Source: Isoptericola luteus (GTDB taxonomy: Bacteria; Actinomycetota; Actinomycetes; Actinomycetales; Cellulomonadaceae). Taken from it: a stretch of DNA of 64,000 nucleotides. The translations under genes were made by a program, and so were the position numbers. The notes below the pieces were generated by a model. The model saw only the letters and a program-made list of their open reading frames with translations. It was not told where the DNA came from and searched no databases. Every line of letters starts with the position of its first letter. Positions within the stretch are counted from its first letter, which is position 1. Shown one piece after another: positions 17,082 through 25,901 of the stretch. The stretch is taken from the NCBI RefSeq assembly GCF_020297055.1, contig NZ_JAIXCQ010000013.1:40306-104305 (forward strand). Direction: 5' to 3'.

Positions 17082-17882
17082 TCAGCGTCGCCGGGCGCGG
17101 TAGGCGTGCGTCACGTACGGCAGGTCGACCCGGTCGCGGCCGGCCAGTGCCGGGTGCGTCGCGACCAGGGTGTCGACGTCGTCCAGCAGGGCGTCGCGCT
17201 CGTCGTCGGGCAGCGTCAGGAGGTAGCTGCGCGACGAGGCGAGCGGCCGCAGGGCGGTGGTGCGCAGCAGGTCGGCCCAGGTGAAGGTGGCGCGCTCGAC
17301 GTCGCCGAACGACGCGCCGAGGCGCGGACCGGCCGCGCCGCGGGCGGGGTTCGGCTCCAGGCGGTCGCCCCGATGCAGGATCTCGCCGAACCGGGCCACC
17401 CAGTCCACCGTGTGGTCGCGGTCGTTGAAGATCACGGCGACCTGGCCGCCGGGGCGCAGCACGCGCGCGATCTCGGCGGGCGCGCGTTCCTCGTCGAACC
17501 AGTGCCAGGCCTGCCCGACGACGACGGCGTCCACGGACGCGTCCGGCAGCGGGATCGTCTCGGCGGTGCCGAGGTGCGCCTCGATCTCGGGCAGCGCGTG
17601 CCGCAGGCGCCCCAGCATCCCGGGGGAGGGCTCCACCGCCACGACGTCGAGCCCGCGGCCGGACAGGGCGGTCGTGAGCTTGCCCGTGCCGGCGCCGAGG
17701 TCCAGCACGCGGCGCGCGCCCGGCGGCAGGAGCCAGTCGACGGCCTCGGGCGGGTACGACGGCCGGACGGCGGCGTACACGTCGGCGCCCCGCTCGAAGG
17801 AGGCCGCGCGGTCGGCCGGCGAGGTCGGGTCCGCGCCCGTGACGACGGGGCGAGATGCGGGGGAGGGCGCGCCGGTCGTCAT
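17082..17882 (-). CDS. SAM-dependent methyltransferase (class I, Methyltransf_11)
   Basis: A 266-aa methyltransferase with motif I RVLDLGAGTGKLTTALS (about 59-75), motif II VVAVEPSPGMLGRL and post-motif sequences SVDAVVVGQAWHWFDEERA and VLRPGGQVAVIFND. The WHWFD segment is typical of actinobacterial trans-aconitate-methyltransferase-like proteins acting on small acids. The substrate is unknown. ATG 17882 is used; longer frames upstream are not family-like. It converges on the lysR-type gene across two 50-nt palindromes. Confidence 0.9.
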   Translation of the reverse strand: MTTGAPSPASRPVVTGADPTSPADRAASFERGADVYAAVRPSYPPEAVDWLLPPGARRVLDLGAGTGKLTTALSGRGLDVVAVEPSPGMLGRLRHALPEIEAHLGTAETIPLPDASVDAVVVGQAWHWFDEERAPAEIARVLRPGGQVAVIFNDRDHTVDWVARFGEILHRGDRLEPNPARGAAGPRLGASFGDVERATFTWADLLRTTALRPLASSRSYLLTLPDDERDALLDDVDTLVATHPALAGRDRVDLPYVTHAYRARRR

Positions 17883-18035
17883 GGCGTCCAGCCTCGCACG
17901 GTTCGCGGCTGGACAGTGATCCAGAGCACCCCCTCCCGTTTTGGAGGACGGCCTCCGGTCCGGTAATGTTCTGCGTCGTTGGGCCTGACCGGTCACGCCG
18001 ACCACAGTCGGTTTTGTCCGGAAGGTTCCATCCCT

Positions 18036-18107
18036 TGGGGTATGGTGTAATTGGCAGCACGAGTGGTTCTGGTCCACTTAGTCTAGGTTCGAGTCCTGGT
18101 ACCCCAG
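18036..18107 (+). tRNA. tRNA-Gln (CTG anticodon)
   Basis: 72-nt cloverleaf. The acceptor arm TGGGGTA pairs with TACCCCA and is followed by discriminator G. The anticodon stem GTGG/CCAC encloses loop TTCTGGT (anticodon CTG), and the T-arm contains GGTTCGAGTCC. CCA is not encoded. It is the first of three tRNA genes for Gln and Glu, all charged through or near the gltX pathway. Confidence 0.96.
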
Positions 18108-18176
18108 CGCAGCGCTCTGCGAAGAGCTCTCACAGCACGGTGGACCGGGAGCGATCCAGGATCATCGAGTTCATAG

Positions 18177-18249
18177 GCCCCCATCGTCTAGCGGCCTAGG
18201 ACGCCGCCCTCTCACGGCGGTAACGCGGGTTCAAATCCCGCTGGGGGTA
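18177..18249 (+). tRNA. tRNA-Glu (CTC anticodon), copy 1
   Basis: 73-nt cloverleaf. Acceptor GCCCCCA pairs with TGGGGGT and discriminator A follows. The anticodon stem CCGCC/GGCGG encloses CTCTCAC (anticodon CTC), and the T-arm contains GGGTTCAAATCCC. Identical to the second copy at 18315. Confidence 0.97.
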
Positions 18250-18314
18250 CGCAGTTCGCCGGCTCGTCCGGCGTCGCTCGCTCACCTCGCCTCGGCGCGG
18301 GGGAGCGGTTCTGG

Positions 18315-18387
18315 GCCCCCATCGTCTAGCGGCCTAGGACGCCGCCCTCTCACGGCGGTAACGCGGGTTCAAATCCCGCTGGGGGTA
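18315..18387 (+). tRNA. tRNA-Glu (CTC anticodon), copy 2
   Basis: Identical over all 73 nt to the copy at 18177-18249. The spacers before the two copies differ, so the duplication unit is close to the tRNA itself. Confidence 0.97.
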
Positions 18388-18406
18388 CTCGCTCGTCGGA
18401 GCTGTC

Positions 18407-18437
18407 GAAGGCCCGGTCCATCACGGACCGGGCCTTC
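18407..18437. terminator. Rho-independent-type terminator after the tRNA cluster
   Basis: Perfect 13-bp stem GAAGGCCCGGTCC / GGACCGGGCCTTC with a 5-nt loop (atcac), followed by gtcgttcc. It is 19 nt after the last tRNA and 78 nt before the end of the convergent PH-domain gene. Confidence 0.85.
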
Positions 18438-18515
18438 GTCGTTCCCAGGCCCGGCGGGCGCATCCCCTGGCCCATGGCGCGGGCGGCCCGTCTGCGAGCG
18501 CCCTGGGCGTGCGGG

Positions 18516-19382
18516 TCAGAGGAACGGCTTGGGGACGACGGCGCCGCCGCCGTCGCTCTTGGGCGGCGCGTACCACTGGGGCGGGTCGACGGTCGGGATG
18601 GGGTCGCTGTCGTCGGCGGGGCGTGGGGCGGGCGCCCGGGGCGGCACCTCGATCGGCTGGGTGATCGGCCGCCGTCGGGCCTGCTCGCCGTGGTCGCCGT
18701 GGTCGCCGTGGTCGCCGTGGCCGACCGTCACGGTCGGGCCGCCAGGTACCGCGCCGCCGGCGGGACCGCCGGGTCCGGCCGGTCCGCCGGGCCGGCCGGC
18801 GCCGCCGCCGACGGGGATCGCCGGGGGCTGGCGGGGGCCGTCGGGCTCGGTCGTCGCGGCGCCGGGCGTGAAGATCGTGTCGCACAGGACGCGATAGGTG
18901 GCGTCCGGCTGCGGTACGAAGTTGATCGTGCGCAGCGCCTGGTCCTGCCCGGCGGACTCCATGTCGAACCGCCCGTAGCCCACGAGCTGCCCGACGGGGC
19001 TCCGTGCGTAGCCCATGTCGGTGACCTTCTTCAACGGCATCATCGAGACGCGGTGCACGATGAGGCCGTAGAGCAGCAGCAGGCGCTTGTCGGTGGCGAC
19101 GAACCACTCGTGGCTCCACTCGAGCCATAGCCAGACCAGTCGGCCGGCCACGACGAACCAGACGAGCCACAGCCACTGCACGACGCCGCGCATCTCGTGC
19201 GGCGTCGACATGACGATGGCGCCGATGACCAGGAACGCGGCCACCGTGACGGCGGCGGGCTTGAGCAGGCGCGCCCAGTGGAGCCGGGTCGCGACGACGA
19301 CCCGCTCGTGGGGCAGGACGTACCGACGCAGGTGGCGGTGCGCGCGGACGGCGTCGCGGAGGTGGGGCTCGTCGGGATCCAC
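18516..19382 (-). CDS. Bacterial PH-domain membrane protein with acidic/His-rich and Pro-rich tail
   Basis: A 288-aa protein. Residues about 1-35 are cytoplasmic. Two hydrophobic helices follow (AVTVAAFLVIGAIVMS and VVQWLWLVWFVVAGRLVWLW), then a YdbS/bacterial PH (bPH_2) domain recognisable by WFVATDKRLLLLYGLIVHRV and LKKVTDMGYARSPVGQLVGYG. From about 185 the protein turns into a Gly/Pro-rich low-complexity tail with four GDH repeats (GHGDHGDHGDHG). Start GTG 19382. Probably a membrane-associated scaffold; function not known. A small membrane gene lies 15 nt upstream on the same strand. Confidence 0.85.
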   Translation of the reverse strand: MDPDEPHLRDAVRAHRHLRRYVLPHERVVVATRLHWARLLKPAAVTVAAFLVIGAIVMSTPHEMRGVVQWLWLVWFVVAGRLVWLWLEWSHEWFVATDKRLLLLYGLIVHRVSMMPLKKVTDMGYARSPVGQLVGYGRFDMESAGQDQALRTINFVPQPDATYRVLCDTIFTPGAATTEPDGPRQPPAIPVGGGAGRPGGPAGPGGPAGGAVPGGPTVTVGHGDHGDHGDHGEQARRRPITQPIEVPPRAPAPRPADDSDPIPTVDPPQWYAPPKSDGGGAVVPKPFL

Positions 19383-19397
19383 GGCGTCCGCCCGGCG

Positions 19398-19565
19398 TCA
19401 GGAGGCCAGGTTCGCGAAGAACTGGCCGAAGCTGGCGAAGGCGCCCGTGATGAACTCCCAGATCGCCGTCACGATGTCCGCGGCGGAGTCAGGGCTGGTC
19501 ACGATCGCATAGATCAGGAAGATCACGACGATCCAGATCAGCAGTGTCTTGGCCTTCGCCGGCAT
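19398..19565 (-). CDS. Small single-span membrane protein (55 aa)
   Basis: Starts MPAKAKTLLIWIVVIFLIYA, with one transmembrane helix (about 7-21), followed by an amphipathic Ala/Phe-rich segment ending FGQFFANLAS. It precedes the PH-domain gene on the same strand with a 15-nt gap, so the two are probably cotranscribed. No function can be assigned. It is shorter than many gene-finder cut-offs but has a clean composition and a good start. Confidence 0.75.
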   Translation of the reverse strand: MPAKAKTLLIWIVVIFLIYAIVTSPDSAADIVTAIWEFITGAFASFGQFFANLAS

Positions 19566-19713
19566 CAGGTCCTCACGCCCTCCAGTCGCGGGGCAGGGGT
19601 TGCGCCCGTCAGCCTGGAGCCTACTGACCTGGGCGAGGCGCCGAAAGTACCGGTCTCGGCGCGGCGCGTCAGGCACCGCGCGCGTGAACGCCCAGGTGAG
19701 CGTGGTGGCGGCG

Positions 19714-20433
19714 TCATTCGCCCGCGCGGCGCAGCACCTCGGTGAGGCGGTTGGCGGCGGAGACGACGGCGGCCGAGTGCAGCCGCCCGGGCTGACGGGT
19801 GAGCCGCTCGACCGGGCCGGAGACCGACACCGACGCGACGACGCGACCCGACGGCCCGCGCACCGGGGCGGAGACCGACGCGACGCCGAGCTCGCGCTCG
19901 GACACCGACTGGGCCCAGCCGCGCCGTCGGACGCCCGACAGGATCGTGGCCGTGAACACGGCCTCCCGCAGCCCGCGGTGCAGGCGGTCGGGCTCCTCCC
20001 AGGCGAGCAGCACCTGCGCCGCGGATCCTGCGTGCATGGTGAGGGTCGCGCCGACCGGGATCGAGTCGCGCAGTCCGACCGGGCGCTCCGCAGCGGCCAC
20101 GCACACGCGGTGGTCGCCCTGGCGCCGGTAGAGCTGCGCGCTCTCCCCGGTGTGGTCTCGCAGCGCCGTGAGCACGGGGTTCGCGGCCGCGAGCAGCCGG
20201 TCCTCGCCGGCCGCCGTGGCGAGCTCGTTGAGTCGCGGTCCGAGCACGAATCGGCCCTGCATATCGCGTGCCACCAGGCGGTGGTGTTCGAGCGCGACCG
20301 CCAGGCGGTGCGCCGTGGGTCGCGCCAGGCCCGTCGAGGAGACCAGCTGCGCGAGGGTGGCCGGACCGGCCTCGAGAGCGCCCAGAACGGACGCGGCCTT
20401 GTCGAGTACGCCGACTCCGCTAGTATCGTCCAT
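19714..20433 (-). CDS. IclR-family regulator, NdgR/LtbR-like
   Basis: A 239-aa regulator with an N-terminal winged HTH (about 8-65; LAQLVSSTGLARPTAHRLAVAL) and a C-terminal IclR effector domain (about 75-235). It is divergent from leuCD. In actinobacteria the IclR protein at this position (NdgR in Streptomyces, LtbR in Corynebacterium) controls leuCD and other amino-acid genes, so it very likely does so here. A 7-bp inverted repeat straddles its own start codon, suggesting autoregulation. The start ATG 20433 fits the family N-terminus (MDDTSGVGVLDKAASVL). Confidence 0.93.
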   Translation of the reverse strand: MDDTSGVGVLDKAASVLGALEAGPATLAQLVSSTGLARPTAHRLAVALEHHRLVARDMQGRFVLGPRLNELATAAGEDRLLAAANPVLTALRDHTGESAQLYRRQGDHRVCVAAAERPVGLRDSIPVGATLTMHAGSAAQVLLAWEEPDRLHRGLREAVFTATILSGVRRRGWAQSVSERELGVASVSAPVRGPSGRVVASVSVSGPVERLTRQPGRLHSAAVVSAANRLTEVLRRAGE

Positions 20434-20444
20434 AGGTCGATACT
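20422..20444. promoter_or_regulatory. Candidate autoregulatory operator over the IclR start codon
   Basis: AGTATCG-N9-CGATACT is a perfect 7-bp inverted repeat whose 9-nt spacer contains the iclR start codon (20431-20433). On the minus strand the right arm includes CAGTAT at -12 to -7, a weak leaderless -10. A second repeat, GTCTC-N7-GAGAC, lies at 20448-20464 in the spacer toward leuC. Confidence 0.6.
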
Positions 20445-20572
20445 GACGTCTCGCCCACTGAGACCGCAAGTCGGGGACGACATCTCACTGGACGAAATTA
20501 CTCGACGACAGCCCGACGACGACGCACGACGCAGTCACGAGAGCCGCCCACGAGGCGGCGGACGAGGAGCAC

Positions 20573-22051
20573 ATGATGGCCGGCACGCTGGCGGAGAAGG
20601 TCTGGGAGGCGCACCTGGTGCGCCGCGGCTCCGACGGGTCGCCGGACCTTCTCTACATCGACCTGCACCTCGTGCACGAGGTGACGAGCCCGCAGGCTTT
20701 CGAGGGTCTGCGCCTGGCCGGGCGCCCGGTCCGACGCCCGGACCTCACGATCGCGACCGAGGACCACAACACCCCCACGCTCGACATCGACCTGCCGATC
20801 GCGGACCTCACGAGCCGCACGCAGATCGACACGCTGCGCAACAACGCGCGCGAGTTCGGCGTGCGGATCCACTCCCTGGGCGACGCCGACCAGGGCATCG
20901 TCCACCAGGTGGGACCGCAGCTCGGGCTGACCATGCCCGGCCTGACGGTCGTGTGCGGCGACTCGCACACCTCGACCCACGGCGCGTTCGGCGCGCTCGC
21001 GTTCGGCATCGGCACCTCGGAGGTCGAGCACGTGCTCGCCACCCAGACGCTGCCGCTCGCCCCGTTCAAGACGATGGCGATCACCGTCGACGGCGAGCTG
21101 CCGGTGGGCGCGACCAGCAAGGACATCATCCTGGCGATCATCGCCAAGATCGGCACCGGCGGCGGGCAGGGCTACGTGCTCGAGTACCGCGGCGAGGCGA
21201 TCCGCCGGCTCTCCATGGAGGCCCGGATGACGATCTGCAACATGTCGATCGAGGCCGGTGCCCGCGCGGGCATGATCGCCCCCGATGAGACCACCTTCGA
21301 GTACCTCAAGGGCCGCCCGCACGCGCCCGAGGGCGCCGACTGGGACGCCGCCGTCGAGTACTGGAAGACGCTGCGCAGCGACGACGACGCCCGGTTCGAC
21401 GCCGAGGTCGTGCTCGAGGCCTCGGACCTGGAGCCGTTCGTCACGTGGGGCACCAACCCGGGCCAGGGCCTGCCGCTGTCCGCGTCGGTGCCGGTCCCGG
21501 CCGAGATCGCCGACGAGAACGAGCGGGTCACCGCCGAGCGGTCGCTGGAGTACATGGGCCTGACCCCCGGCACCCCGCTGCGCGAGATCCCCGTCGACAC
21601 CGTGTTCATCGGCTCGTGCACCAACGGCCGCATCGAGGACCTGCGGTCCGTGGCCAAGGTGCTCAAGGGCCAGGAGAAGGCCGAGAACGTCCGCGTTCTC
21701 GTCGTGCCCGCCTCGGCGCGCGTGCGACTGCAGGCCGAGGCCGAGGGCCTCGACGTCGTGTTCAAGGAGTTCGGCGCGGAGTGGCGCAACGCCGGCTGTT
21801 CGATGTGTCTGGGCATGAACCCCGACCAGCTCAAGCCGGGCGAGCGTGCGGCGTCGACGTCGAACCGCAACTTCGAGGGGCGCCAGGGCAAGGGCGGCCG
21901 CACCCACCTGGTCTCGCCGCTGGTCGCGGCGGCCACCGCCATCCGCGGCACGCTGTCGTCGGTCTCCGACCTCGACCTGGGCTACGACGTCGACCTCACG
22001 ACCTTCGACGGCTCGCCGCTGGCGCCGCTCGAGGCCCCGTCCTTCGTCTGA
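20573..22051 (+). CDS. leuC: 3-isopropylmalate dehydratase large subunit
   Basis: A 492-aa subunit of isopropylmalate isomerase, which converts 2- to 3-isopropylmalate in leucine synthesis; it holds the [4Fe-4S] cluster. The cluster cysteines are visible in [13 protein letters not shown] and [11 protein letters not shown], with other aconitase-family blocks ([33 protein letters not shown]). Two adjacent ATGs (20573, 20576) follow gaggagcac. leuD starts 26 nt downstream. Regulation by the divergent IclR protein is expected. Confidence 0.98.
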   Translation: MMAGTLAEKVWEAHLVRRGSDGSPDLLYIDLHLVHEVTSPQAFEGLRLAGRPVRRPDLTIATEDHNTPTLDIDLPIADLTSRTQIDTLRNNAREFGVRIHSLGDADQGIVHQVGPQLGLTMPGLTVVCGDSHTSTHGAFGALAFGIGTSEVEHVLATQTLPLAPFKTMAITVDGELPVGATSKDIILAIIAKIGTGGGQGYVLEYRGEAIRRLSMEARMTICNMSIEAGARAGMIAPDETTFEYLKGRPHAPEGADWDAAVEYWKTLRSDDDARFDAEVVLEASDLEPFVTWGTNPGQGLPLSASVPVPAEIADENERVTAERSLEYMGLTPGTPLREIPVDTVFIGSCTNGRIEDLRSVAKVLKGQEKAENVRVLVVPASARVRLQAEAEGLDVVFKEFGAEWRNAGCSMCLGMNPDQLKPGERAASTSNRNFEGRQGKGGRTHLVSPLVAAATAIRGTLSSVSDLDLGYDVDLTTFDGSPLAPLEAPSFV

Positions 22052-22077
22052 CCCCCGACACCGAGCAGGAGATCGTC

Positions 22078-22716
22078 ATGGAGAAGTTCACCACCCACAC
22101 GGGTGTCGGGGTGCCGCTGCGCCGCAGCAACGTCGACACGGACCAGATCATCCCCGCCGTCTATCTCAAGCGGGTGACGCGCACGGGGTTCGAGGACGCC
22201 CTGTTCGCCGCCTGGCGCGGCGACCCGTCGTTCGTGCTCAACCAGGACGCCTACTCCGCGGGCTCCGTGCTCGTGGCGGGCCCCGACTTCGGCACCGGCT
22301 CGTCGCGCGAGCACGCCGTCTGGGCGCTCAAGGACTACGGCTTCCGGGTCGTCCTGGCCTCCCGGTTCGCGGACATCTTCCGCGGGAACTCGGGCAAGCA
22401 GGGCCTCGTCGCCGGCATCGTGGCGCCCGAGGACATCGAGCTGCTGTGGAAGGTGCTCGAGACCAAGCCGGGCACGGAGGTGACGGTGGACCTCGGGGCG
22501 AAGACCGCGGCCGCGGACGACGTCACCGTGCCGTTCCAGATCGACGACTACACGCGCTGGCGCCTCATGGAGGGCCTGGACGACATCGGCCTGACCCTGC
22601 AGAACGAGGCCGACATCACCGCGTTCGAGGCCGACCGCGCGTCGTGGCGGCCCACGACCCTGCCGGCCAAGCACCTGCCGTCCGTGCCGATCGAGCCGGC
22701 GCGCCCCGTCGGCTGA
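22078..22716 (+). CDS. leuD: 3-isopropylmalate dehydratase small subunit
   Basis: A 212-aa partner of LeuC with the swivel-domain signatures of the family: [16 protein letters not shown] near the N-terminus, [21 protein letters not shown] in the middle, and [13 protein letters not shown]. The C-terminus is slightly longer than usual (extra 10-15 residues, ending PIEPARPVG). It has its own ribosome site (gagcagga) 26 nt after leuC. In many Micrococcales leuD is followed directly by murA; here murA lies 40.8 kb downstream. Confidence 0.98.
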   Translation: MEKFTTHTGVGVPLRRSNVDTDQIIPAVYLKRVTRTGFEDALFAAWRGDPSFVLNQDAYSAGSVLVAGPDFGTGSSREHAVWALKDYGFRVVLASRFADIFRGNSGKQGLVAGIVAPEDIELLWKVLETKPGTEVTVDLGAKTAAADDVTVPFQIDDYTRWRLMEGLDDIGLTLQNEADITAFEADRASWRPTTLPAKHLPSVPIEPARPVG

Positions 22717-22755
22717 CGCCTGCGTCGGCACGCTCGTTGCCGTCCGGGGCGGTGC

Positions 22756-23619
22756 CTAGAGGGCCGGTGGGCCCTGCTGAGCCCGTTCGAGCAGGCGCTC
22801 GGGGGTGGTCGTGGTCGGATCCCACCACGACTCCATCCACCACGTGGCACCGGCGTCGGCCACCTCGCGCGCCTGCTGCGCGGCCGTGGCGGGATCGTCG
22901 TCGAGCCGACCCTGGAACACGACGTCGAACGGACCGGCGTCCGGGCCGCGCTGCTCGGCGATCCAGGACACGAGCTCGCGGATCTGCTCCGGCCCCGCCT
23001 CGGCGTCCTCCGGCGAATCGCCCCGCACCTGCGGAACGATGCCGTCCCACCGCAGCGCGCGGTCGAGGCTGCGCCGTGGCGGTCGCTGCGCGTCCCAGAC
23101 CCCGACCGGCCACACCGGCACCCGGCCGTGCACCGGCGGCGCGGGGAAGCGGAACGGTCCCGTGTGCAGCAGCTCGCCGTCGTAGTCGAACGACTCGCCC
23201 GACCAGGACCGCTCGAGCCAGCCCAGCACGTCGTCGAGCAGGTGCGCGCGGTCGCGCAGCGCGGTGGCCTGGCCCGGCACGGACGTGAACGCCTGGTCCG
23301 AGGGGACGCCGACGCCGACCGGGAGCACGAGGCGCCCGCCGGAGAGGCTGTCGACGGTCAGCACGCGCTGCGCGAGCTCCCACGGCCGATGGCGCGGGAG
23401 CGCGAACACCATCGCGCCCAGCGTGATCCGCTCCGTGGTGGCCGCCACCGCGGCGAGGAGGGCGAACGGGTCGTAGGTGGGGTGGGCGTCGAACCCCGGC
23501 TCGTCGAGCGAGATCCCGTCCCAGGTGAAGAAGCCGTCCCAGCCGTTGTCCTCGCAGGCGCGGGCGAGCGCGACCTGCTGCGCGGGCGTGCCGTAGCTGC
23601 CGATGAAGCCGAACCTCAT
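22756..23619 (-). CDS. LLM-class flavin-dependent oxidoreductase
   Basis: A 287-aa luciferase-like TIM-barrel oxidoreductase that uses FMN or F420. Typical features are MRFGFIGSYGTPAQQ at the first strand, GWDGFFTWDGI, TERITLGAMVFALPRHRPWELA and the loop LTVDSLSGGRLVLPVGVGVP. The C-terminal WWMESWWDPT replaces the usual ending. The substrate is unknown; F420 use is possible in this phylum but cannot be proven. Start ATG 23619 has a ggaggg ribosome site. Divergent from rnhA. Confidence 0.9.
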   Translation of the reverse strand: MRFGFIGSYGTPAQQVALARACEDNGWDGFFTWDGISLDEPGFDAHPTYDPFALLAAVAATTERITLGAMVFALPRHRPWELAQRVLTVDSLSGGRLVLPVGVGVPSDQAFTSVPGQATALRDRAHLLDDVLGWLERSWSGESFDYDGELLHTGPFRFPAPPVHGRVPVWPVGVWDAQRPPRRSLDRALRWDGIVPQVRGDSPEDAEAGPEQIRELVSWIAEQRGPDAGPFDVVFQGRLDDDPATAAQQAREVADAGATWWMESWWDPTTTTPERLLERAQQGPPAL

Positions 23620-23691
23620 GCTGCTGCCCTCCGTCGTCGGACCTTCGGGTGTCGGGTTCGACGCTACGACTCGCCACAGACAACGTGCGTC

Positions 23692-23697
23692 TAGGGT
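23692..23697 (+). promoter_or_regulatory. Candidate -10 box (TAGGGT) deciding the rnhA start
   Basis: TAGGGT lies at -12 to -7 of the GTG at 23704. The alternative GTG at 23698 would fall directly after this box, so 23704 is preferred. Confidence 0.55.
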
Positions 23698-23703
23698 GTG
23701 CGG

Positions 23704-24168
23704 GTGCCTGACGAGACGACCGAGACGACCGAGACGCCGCTGGTCGAGATGTGGACCGACGGGGCCTGCAAGGGCAACCCGGGCCTCGGGGGCTGGGGGG
23801 CGCTGCTGCGCTCCGGCACCCACGAGAAGGAGCTGTACGGCGGCGAGAAGGTCACCACCAACAACCGCATGGAGCTCACCGCCGTCGTCGAGGCGCTGCG
23901 GGCCCTCAAGCGGCCCAGCACCGTCGTCGTCCACGTGGACTCCTCCTACGTCATGAACGGCATGCGCACCTGGATCGCCGGATGGAAGCGCAACGGGTGG
24001 ACGACGGCCGCGAAGAAGCCGGTGAAGAACGTCGACCTGTGGCAGGCCCTCGACGCCGAGGTCACCAAGCACGACGTGCGCTGGGTGTGGGTCAAGGGGC
24101 ACGCGGGGGACCCGGGAAACGAGCGGGCAGATGAGCTCGCGAACCTGGGCGTCGACACCGTCCGCTGA
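23704..24168 (+). CDS. rnhA: Ribonuclease HI
   Basis: A 154-aa RNase H that degrades the RNA strand of RNA-DNA hybrids. All four catalytic acids can be placed: Asp19 ([12 protein letters not shown]), Glu57 ([13 protein letters not shown]), Asp79 ([10 protein letters not shown]) and Asp143 (NERADELAN), with the flexible His133 ([11 protein letters not shown]) and the basic handle ([16 protein letters not shown]). The N-terminus ([15 protein letters not shown]) is a short acidic extension. Start GTG 23704 chosen from the -10 position. Confidence 0.96.
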   Translation: MPDETTETTETPLVEMWTDGACKGNPGLGGWGALLRSGTHEKELYGGEKVTTNNRMELTAVVEALRALKRPSTVVVHVDSSYVMNGMRTWIAGWKRNGWTTAAKKPVKNVDLWQALDAEVTKHDVRWVWVKGHAGDPGNERADELANLGVDTVR

Positions 24169-24254
24169 GCGCGGGCGCACGCCCCCGCGAGGGCCCGCCT
24201 CGCCGTCGTCGGCGGTGCGACGGACGTCACGCCGCGTGAGTTCCGCGTGGCTAA

Positions 24255-24260
24255 TAGGCT
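24255..24260 (+). promoter_or_regulatory. Candidate -10 box (TAGGCT) for lpdA
   Basis: TAGGCT at -12 to -7 of the ATG at 24267, inside ctaataggct; no ribosome site, so leaderless. Confidence 0.6.
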
Positions 24261-24266
24261 GACCCC

Positions 24267-25670
24267 ATGGCTTCCCACTACGACGTCGTCCTCCTCGGAG
24301 CTGGCCCCGGCGGCTATGTCGCCGCGATCCGTGCGGCACAGCTCGGCAAGTCCGTCGCCATCATCGAGGAGAAGTACTGGGGTGGTGTGTGCCTCAACGT
24401 GGGCTGCATCCCCTCCAAGGCCCTCCTGCGCAACGCCGAGCTGGCGCACATCTTCAACCACCAGGCCGACTTCTTCGGCATGTCGGGCGACGTGACGTTC
24501 GACTTCGGCAAGGCGTTCGACCGGTCCCGCGTGGTCGCGGACGGCCGCACCAAGGGCGTCCACTTCCTCATGAAGAAGAACAAGATCACCGAGTACGACG
24601 GCCGCGGCACGTTCCGCGACGCGAACACGATCGAGGTGACGCTCAACTCCGGCGGCACCGACACGGTGACGTTCGACAACGCCATCATCGCCACCGGCTC
24701 CAAGGTCAAGCTGCTCCCGGGCGTCGAGCTGTCCGAGAACGTCGTGACCTACGAGAAGCAGATCATGACGCGCGAGCTCCCCGAGTCGATCGCCATCGTC
24801 GGCGCCGGCGCCATCGGCATGGAGTTCGCCTACGTCCTGAAGAACTACGGCGTGGACGTCACGATCATCGAGTTCCTCGACCGTGCGCTGCCGAACGAGG
24901 ACGCCGACGTCTCCAAGGAGATCGCCAAGCAGTACAAGAAGCTCGGCATCAAGCTCCTCACCTCGACCGCCGTCCAGACGATCAAGGACAACGGCTCGTC
25001 CGTCACCGTCTCCTACAAGGGCGTCAAGGACGACAAGCCCGGCGAGATCGTCGTCGACAAGGTCCTGTCCGCCGTCGGCTTCGCGCCCAACGTTGAGAAC
25101 TTCGGCCTCGAGAACACCGGCGTGCAGCTCACCGAGCGCGGCGCCATCGCCATCGACGACCACATGCGCACCAACGTGCCGCACATCTTCGCCATCGGCG
25201 ACGTCACCGCCAAGCTCATGCTGGCGCACGTCGCGGAGGCGCAGGGCGTCGTCGCCGCCGAGACCATCGGCGGTGCCGAGACCATGACGCTCGGCGACTA
25301 CCGCATGATGCCGCGCGCTACGTTCTGCTCCCCGCAGGTCGCCTCCTTCGGCCTCACCGAGGCGCAGGCCAAGGACGAGGGTTACGACGTCAAGGTCGCG
25401 AGCTTCCCGTTCATGGCGAACGGCAAGGCGCACGGCCTCGGCGACACCACCGGCTTCGTCAAGATCGTCGCCGACGCCAAGTACAACGAGCTGCTCGGCG
25501 CCCACATGATCGGCCCCGACGTCTCCGAGATGCTGCCCGAGCTCACCCTCGCGCAGAAGTGGGACCTTACCGCCGACGAGGTCGCGCGCAACGTGCACAC
25601 CCACCCGACGCTGTCCGAGTCCGTGCAGGAGTCCATCCACGGCCTCGTGGGGCACATGATCAACTTCTGA
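24267..25670 (+). CDS. lpdA: Dihydrolipoyl dehydrogenase
   Basis: A 467-aa FAD-dependent disulfide oxidoreductase, the E3 subunit of pyruvate and 2-oxoglutarate dehydrogenase complexes. FAD-binding [17 protein letters not shown] at the N-terminus, redox disulfide CLNVGC (in [16 protein letters not shown]), NAD-binding [23 protein letters not shown] motif [15 protein letters not shown] and the catalytic His-Glu pair in [14 protein letters not shown] at the dimer interface. A strong hairpin terminator follows, then an integrase, so any downstream E2 gene is not adjacent here. Confidence 0.97.
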   Translation: MASHYDVVLLGAGPGGYVAAIRAAQLGKSVAIIEEKYWGGVCLNVGCIPSKALLRNAELAHIFNHQADFFGMSGDVTFDFGKAFDRSRVVADGRTKGVHFLMKKNKITEYDGRGTFRDANTIEVTLNSGGTDTVTFDNAIIATGSKVKLLPGVELSENVVTYEKQIMTRELPESIAIVGAGAIGMEFAYVLKNYGVDVTIIEFLDRALPNEDADVSKEIAKQYKKLGIKLLTSTAVQTIKDNGSSVTVSYKGVKDDKPGEIVVDKVLSAVGFAPNVENFGLENTGVQLTERGAIAIDDHMRTNVPHIFAIGDVTAKLMLAHVAEAQGVVAAETIGGAETMTLGDYRMMPRATFCSPQVASFGLTEAQAKDEGYDVKVASFPFMANGKAHGLGDTTGFVKIVADAKYNELLGAHMIGPDVSEMLPELTLAQKWDLTADEVARNVHTHPTLSESVQESIHGLVGHMINF

Positions 25671-25708
25671 TCGCGGGGATAAACCGGACGCGTCCGCGGT
25701 CCTGGTCG

Positions 25709-25747
25709 GAGGCCCTGGCTTGCACCATCGGTGCAGGTCAGGGCCTC
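25709..25747 (+). terminator. Terminator of lpdA
   Basis: Outer stem GAGGCCCTG / CAGGGCCTC with an inner TGCACC / GGTGCA hairpin, followed by tttctgt. It starts 38 nt after the lpdA stop. It resembles a tRNA arm at first sight but no cloverleaf can be drawn. Confidence 0.85.
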
Positions 25748-25901
25748 TTTCTGTGTCCACGATCGAGTGGACACTCGCGGACAGCGGTGGACGGGAATGT
25801 TCATTCTGTGGGGCACGCAGGGGGCACGAATCCGAGTAACGCGAGACTCGTGCCCCACCGCTGGAACGCGTCGGGAGGGGTCTCAGGGGAGGGGACGGGC
25901 G
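25748..25901. other. Candidate attachment or arm-site region before the integrase
   Basis: The 150 bp between the lpdA terminator and the integrase start is dense in symmetry. It holds the perfect inverted repeat GTGTCCAC-N6-GTGGACAC (25753-25774), another gtggac copy near 25787, and a long stem formed by gggggcacga and tcgtgcccc around 25821-25855 with an overlapping gtggggcacg at about 25809. Tyrosine integrases of islands usually lie next to their attL site, and such repeats could be core or arm sites. The matching right end was not found. Confidence 0.4.

Noticed and set aside
25709..25747. tRNA gene as integration target after lpdA
   Set aside because: The stems form a nested hairpin followed by T residues; no cloverleaf or anticodon arm can be drawn.
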